Assembly: GCA_017474385.1 (NCBI GenBank)
Contig: JAFVHU010000085.1
Span: forward strand, 47,912 to 111,911
Reading direction: 5' to 3'
DNA length: 64,000 nt
Origin: Afipia sp.
GTDB lineage: Bacteria > Pseudomonadota > Alphaproteobacteria > Rhizobiales > Xanthobacteraceae
This document shows, in pieces, positions 60,938-64,000 of this stretch (position 1 is its first letter; every line of letters starts with the position of its first letter). The translations under genes were made by a program, and so were the position numbers. The notes under the pieces are model-generated. The model searched no databases. It saw only the letters and a list, made by a program, of their open reading frames with translations, and was not told where the DNA came from.

Positions 60938-63313
60938 ATGCTCGATCACCCCTCCCGCCTCGCTTCCGAAAACGATATCGCACTGCAAAAATTCGGGGTG
61001 GGGCAGCCCGTCCGGCGCAAGGAAGACGATACCCTGGTGCGGGGCAAGGGAACCTACACCGACGACATCAGCCTGCCGGGCCAGGCCTATGCCTGGATCG
61101 TGCGAAGCACCCACGCCCACGGCGTGATCAAAGGCATCGATGTGGAGGCGGCACGCGCCATGTCCGGCGTGCTCGGCGTGTGGACCGGCAAGGACCTTGC
61201 GGGCGCCGGCTACAATCCCTTCACGGTTGGCCTGCCGATGAAAAGCCGCGACGGCTCGCCGCTGGCGCAAACCAATCGCCTGCCGCTGATGACCGACAAG
61301 GTGCGCTTTGTCGGCGATCCGGTGGCGTTCGTCGTCGCCGAAACGCTGGCGCAGGCGCGCGACGCCGGTGAAGCGGTCGTGGTCGATATCGAGCCGCTGC
61401 CGTCGGTCACCAGCGCGGAGGACGCCGCGAAGCCCGGCGCGCCGCTGCTCTACGATCACATCCCCGGCAACGTCGCGCTCAATTATCATTCCGGCGACGA
61501 CGCCGCGCTCGATGCCGCGTTCGCAAATGCTGCCCATGTCACCCGTCTCGACATCGTCAACACCCGCCTCGCCGTGGTCGCGATGGAACCGCGCGCGGCG
61601 CTCGCCAGCTACGACAAGAAGAGCCAGCGCTTCACCATCGAAATCCCGACGCAGGGTGTCGCCGGCAACCGCACGTCGCTGGCGAAAACGCTGAACGTGG
61701 CTAACGACAAGGTCCATCTGCGGACTCACCATGTCGGCGGATCGTTCGGCATGAAGAACGCGAACTATCCCGAATACATCTGCATCCTGCACGCTGCACG
61801 GGAGCTTGGCCGCGCGGTGAAATGGACCGACGAACGCTCGACAAGCTTTCTGTCCGACAGCCACGGCCGCGCGCAGGATGTGCATTGCGAACTCGCGCTC
61901 GCTGCTGACGGCGCATTTCTCGGCGTGCGCGTGCGCGGCTTTGGCAATCTCGGCGCCTACATCACCGGCGTTGCGCCGCTGCCGCTGTCGCTCAACATCG
62001 CCAAGAACATCAACAGCGTCTATCGCATGCCGCTGATTGGCGTTGACATCAAGTGCGTGCTGACCAACACCACGCTGATGGGCGCCTATCGCGGCGCGGG
62101 CCGCCCGGAAGCCAACTACTTCATGGAACGGCTGATCGACCGTGCCGCGGACGAGATGGGCATCGATCGCCTTGCGATGCGCAGGCGCAACTTCATCAAG
62201 CCTGCGCAGATCCCCTACGCGGCCGCGAATGGCCTCACCTATGACAGCGGCGATTTCCCCGGCGTCTTTAGCAAGGCGGTCGAACAAGCCGATGTCGCAG
62301 GCTTCGCCAAACGGAAGAAGGAAAGCCGCAAGCGCGGCAAGCTGCGCGGCATCGCCGTCGGCTCCTATCTCGAGATCACAGCGCCTCCCAGCGCCGAACT
62401 CGGCAAGATCGTTTTCGAGGCCGATGGAACGGTGCGGCTCATCACCGGCACGCTCGACTACGGCCAGGGCCATGCCACGCCGTTCGCGCAGGTGCTCGCG
62501 GCGCAGCTTGGCGTGCCGTTCGACGCCATCAAGCTGACGCAGGGCGACAGCGATATCGTTCACACCGGCAACGGCACCGGCGGCTCGCGCTCGATCACCG
62601 CCAGCGGCGCCGCGATTGTCGAGTCCTCGAAGCTGGTCATCGAGAAAGGCAAGCAGGCGGCCGCGCATGTGCTGGAGGCCTCCGAAGGCGACATGGAATT
62701 CGCAAACGGGCGCTTCACGATTGCCGGCACCGATCGCGGCATCGGCATCATGGACCTGGCCGCGAAGCTGCGGGATTCGAAAATGCCCGAAGGTGTGCCC
62801 TCCTCGCTCGATGTCGATCACACCGTGCAGGGCGTGCCCTCGACATTCCCCAACGGTTGCCACGTCGCCGAGGTCGAGGTCGATCCCGACACCGGCAACG
62901 TGCGGATCGTCGGCTACAGCGGCGTCAACGATTTCGGCACCGTGGTCAATCCGATGATCGTCGCCGGGCAAATTCATGGCGGCGTCGCGCAGGGCATCGG
63001 TCAGGCGCTGATGGAATGCGTGACTTATGACGACAACGGTCAGCCGGTGACGGGCTCGTTCATGGATTACGCATTGCCGCGCGCCGGCGATGTTCCGTCG
63101 ATGACGCTGGGCAACCATCCCTCGCCTGCGACATCGAACCCGCTCGGCACCAAGGGCTGCGGCGAAGCCGGCTGCGCCGGGAGTCTGGCCAGCATCGTAA
63201 ACGCCGTTCTTAACGCACTGGCGGACGAAGGCGTGACGCGGATCGACATGCCGCTGACGTCGGAAAAAGTGTGGCGCGCGATTCAGGACGCCCGCAAGGC
63301 GAAGTCGGCGTAA
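60938..63313 (+). CDS. Xanthine dehydrogenase/aldehyde oxidase family molybdopterin-binding subunit
   Basis: A 791-residue catalytic subunit of a molybdenum hydroxylase. The N-terminal VGQPVRRKEDDTLVRGKGTYTDDISLPGQAYAWIVRSTHAHG is the family start, then EPRAALASYD, HHVGGSFGMKNANYPEYI, the cofactor loop GAYRGAGRPEANYFMERLID (AYRGAGR) and the C-terminal GTKGCGEAGCAGSLASIVNAV with the catalytic Glu. The AYRGAGR active-site loop is not the AYXCSFR of form I CO dehydrogenase, so CO oxidation is not predicted; an aldehyde, quinoline, purine or similar substrate is more likely. No FAD or [2Fe-2S] subunit is next to it on either side. Confidence 0.92.
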   Translation: MLDHPSRLASENDIALQKFGVGQPVRRKEDDTLVRGKGTYTDDISLPGQAYAWIVRSTHAHGVIKGIDVEAARAMSGVLGVWTGKDLAGAGYNPFTVGLPMKSRDGSPLAQTNRLPLMTDKVRFVGDPVAFVVAETLAQARDAGEAVVVDIEPLPSVTSAEDAAKPGAPLLYDHIPGNVALNYHSGDDAALDAAFANAAHVTRLDIVNTRLAVVAMEPRAALASYDKKSQRFTIEIPTQGVAGNRTSLAKTLNVANDKVHLRTHHVGGSFGMKNANYPEYICILHAARELGRAVKWTDERSTSFLSDSHGRAQDVHCELALAADGAFLGVRVRGFGNLGAYITGVAPLPLSLNIAKNINSVYRMPLIGVDIKCVLTNTTLMGAYRGAGRPEANYFMERLIDRAADEMGIDRLAMRRRNFIKPAQIPYAAANGLTYDSGDFPGVFSKAVEQADVAGFAKRKKESRKRGKLRGIAVGSYLEITAPPSAELGKIVFEADGTVRLITGTLDYGQGHATPFAQVLAAQLGVPFDAIKLTQGDSDIVHTGNGTGGSRSITASGAAIVESSKLVIEKGKQAAAHVLEASEGDMEFANGRFTIAGTDRGIGIMDLAAKLRDSKMPEGVPSSLDVDHTVQGVPSTFPNGCHVAEVEVDPDTGNVRIVGYSGVNDFGTVVNPMIVAGQIHGGVAQGIGQALMECVTYDDNGQPVTGSFMDYALPRAGDVPSMTLGNHPSPATSNPLGTKGCGEAGCAGSLASIVNAVLNALADEGVTRIDMPLTSEKVWRAIQDARKAKSA

Positions 63314-64000
63314 GAGGGTCTTTGTAAAACTTTCGCGAACCCTCGACAGCAACACTGTCATGCCCGGACTTGTTCCGGGCATCCCGATTGTCGAAGCACA
63401 ATGCTCAATTCATCGGGATCACCGGGACATAGGCGAGCGAAGCGACGCCGTCCTTCAGACGGTATGCCCGGTGATGACAACTGTAGGTGATGACAATAAC
63501 AGCCGTGAACGGCGACGACCGCCACACACCCGATGTCGTCCCCGCGAAAGCGGGGACCCATAACCACCGCGCGTGGTGGTGATGGCGAGAAGATCGCTCC
63601 ACCGTCATTCGGGATGCGCCGCTTGGCGCAGGCCCGGAATCCACTGCGGGAATCTCATTTGTGGCTGTGGATTCCGGGCTCGCGCGACAACGCGCGCCCC
63701 GGAATGACGGCGAAAAATATCGAGCGAACGTCTCCTGCAACATTTCGTGATGGGGATACAAATCCCCGCGCTCCGAACCGCTCTTAAGTTCACCGTGTCC
63801 TGTTCGTGAGGGGCGCTTCTCGAGGGCGCTCATGAAGCGGAGCAGGATGCGGCGCCTGCGCGCGTGTCTCGCACACACGTCGTCCGGGAGGCGCGATAAA
63901 CGCAGACGGCGCAAGCTTGTCTGCGGGGTCACCGTCCGGGCCAACTACGTGGCTCTGCCGTTCGCGGCTGGACGCGGTGCGGATGAAGGCGGCGAAAGCC
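63314..64000. other. Repeat-rich non-coding region at the right end
   Basis: 687 bases with no convincing gene. From left: family A copy 3 (63357-63480); a short GTCCCCGCGAAAGCGGGGAC hairpin near 63536-63557; an element with GGAATCCACT / GTGGATTCCG arms at about 63604-63712; then GC-rich DNA to the window end. Long frames in it translate into repeat-like residues with no family match. The final 200 bases may be the start of another dispersed element. Confidence 0.6.
63357..63480. repeat. Dispersed repeat, family A copy 3
   Basis: Starts GTCATGCCCGGACTTGTTCC and contains GGCGAGCGAAGCGACGCCGT. It matches the element at 20055-20177 almost base for base in its central part (CATAGGCGAGCGAAGCGACG). 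Confidence 0.9.

Noticed and set aside
60938-63313. CO dehydrogenase large subunit CoxL
   Set aside because: The active-site loop is AYRGAGR rather than AYXCSFR, so a form I CO dehydrogenase is not supported.
60830-63382. An 850-residue open frame opposite the molybdenum hydroxylase gene
   Set aside because: It is the shadow of a high-GC gene with strong third-position bias; its protein has Arg/Ala/His-rich text and no family match.
63405-63944. 179-residue minus-strand frame at the right end
   Set aside because: It translates across dispersed repeats (MGPRFRGDD-like text) and is a typical spurious call.

Overview
This 64 kb window is ordinary chromosome from a GC-rich alphaproteobacterium, most likely Nitrobacteraceae/Bradyrhizobiaceae (Afipia, Oligotropha, Rhodopseudomonas or Bradyrhizobium relatives). 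The clues are the radA-cvpA-purF order, Omp31-type porins, a Bug-type solute receptor, a GMP/IMP synthesis neighbourhood, many dispersed palindromic repeats, and family-level resemblance of nearly every protein. No rRNA, tRNA, CRISPR array, integrase, transposase or prophage was seen. All coordinates and assignments come from reading the sequence; no database search was run.

Layout. 0-10 kb: a 5'-truncated CnbZ-like deaminase, a secreted NHL propeller, a decayed cyclase-TPR gene, then radA, cvpA and purF, a PilZ protein, a GNAT-methyltransferase fusion and an SDR enzyme. 10-19 kb: a small DUF2147 protein, a Gly-rich LTxxQ envelope protein, der with a lipoprotein and a YfgM-like TPR membrane protein, an AraC/porin recombination scar beside an intact porin, panB and a NnrU-like protein. 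19-30 kb: a Bug receptor, SRPBCC protein, prfC, a guanidine exporter under a guanidine-II riboswitch, a phosphate transporter with its DUF47 partner, and a complete branched-chain amino-acid type ABC transporter. 30-38 kb: a PAS protein, dctA, an ArsC-like reductase, an RNA ligase-like phosphoesterase, an ArsR-SRPBCC pair, DUF5993-DsbB, and ilvD divergent from a LysR regulator.

38-46 kb is the most accessory part. It holds a three-gene detoxification-like operon (DUF2147, MDR reductase, alpha/beta hydrolase) divergent from a TetR repressor with two 22-bp operators. Next to it is a DUF899-membrane protein-DUF411 cluster divergent from an unusual winged-helix regulator, then a frameshifted YdeI gene and an AT-richer AbiJ-like candidate defence gene. 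46-64 kb returns to housekeeping: guaA, a glycosyltransferase, an RsmB-type rRNA methyltransferase, a CpdA-like phosphodiesterase, guaB, an MFS pump, rlmE with ppx, and a lone molybdenum hydroxylase large subunit. The last 690 bases are a mosaic of dispersed repeats.

The most notable items are a CTAG-bounded double-hairpin repeat present twice (44643-44806 and 55263-55424), the guanidine-II riboswitch, the paired TetR operators, the DUF899/DUF411 cluster, the GNAT-methyltransferase fusion and the AbiJ-like gene. Purine synthesis is well represented (purF, guaA, guaB), but these genes are not in one operon.
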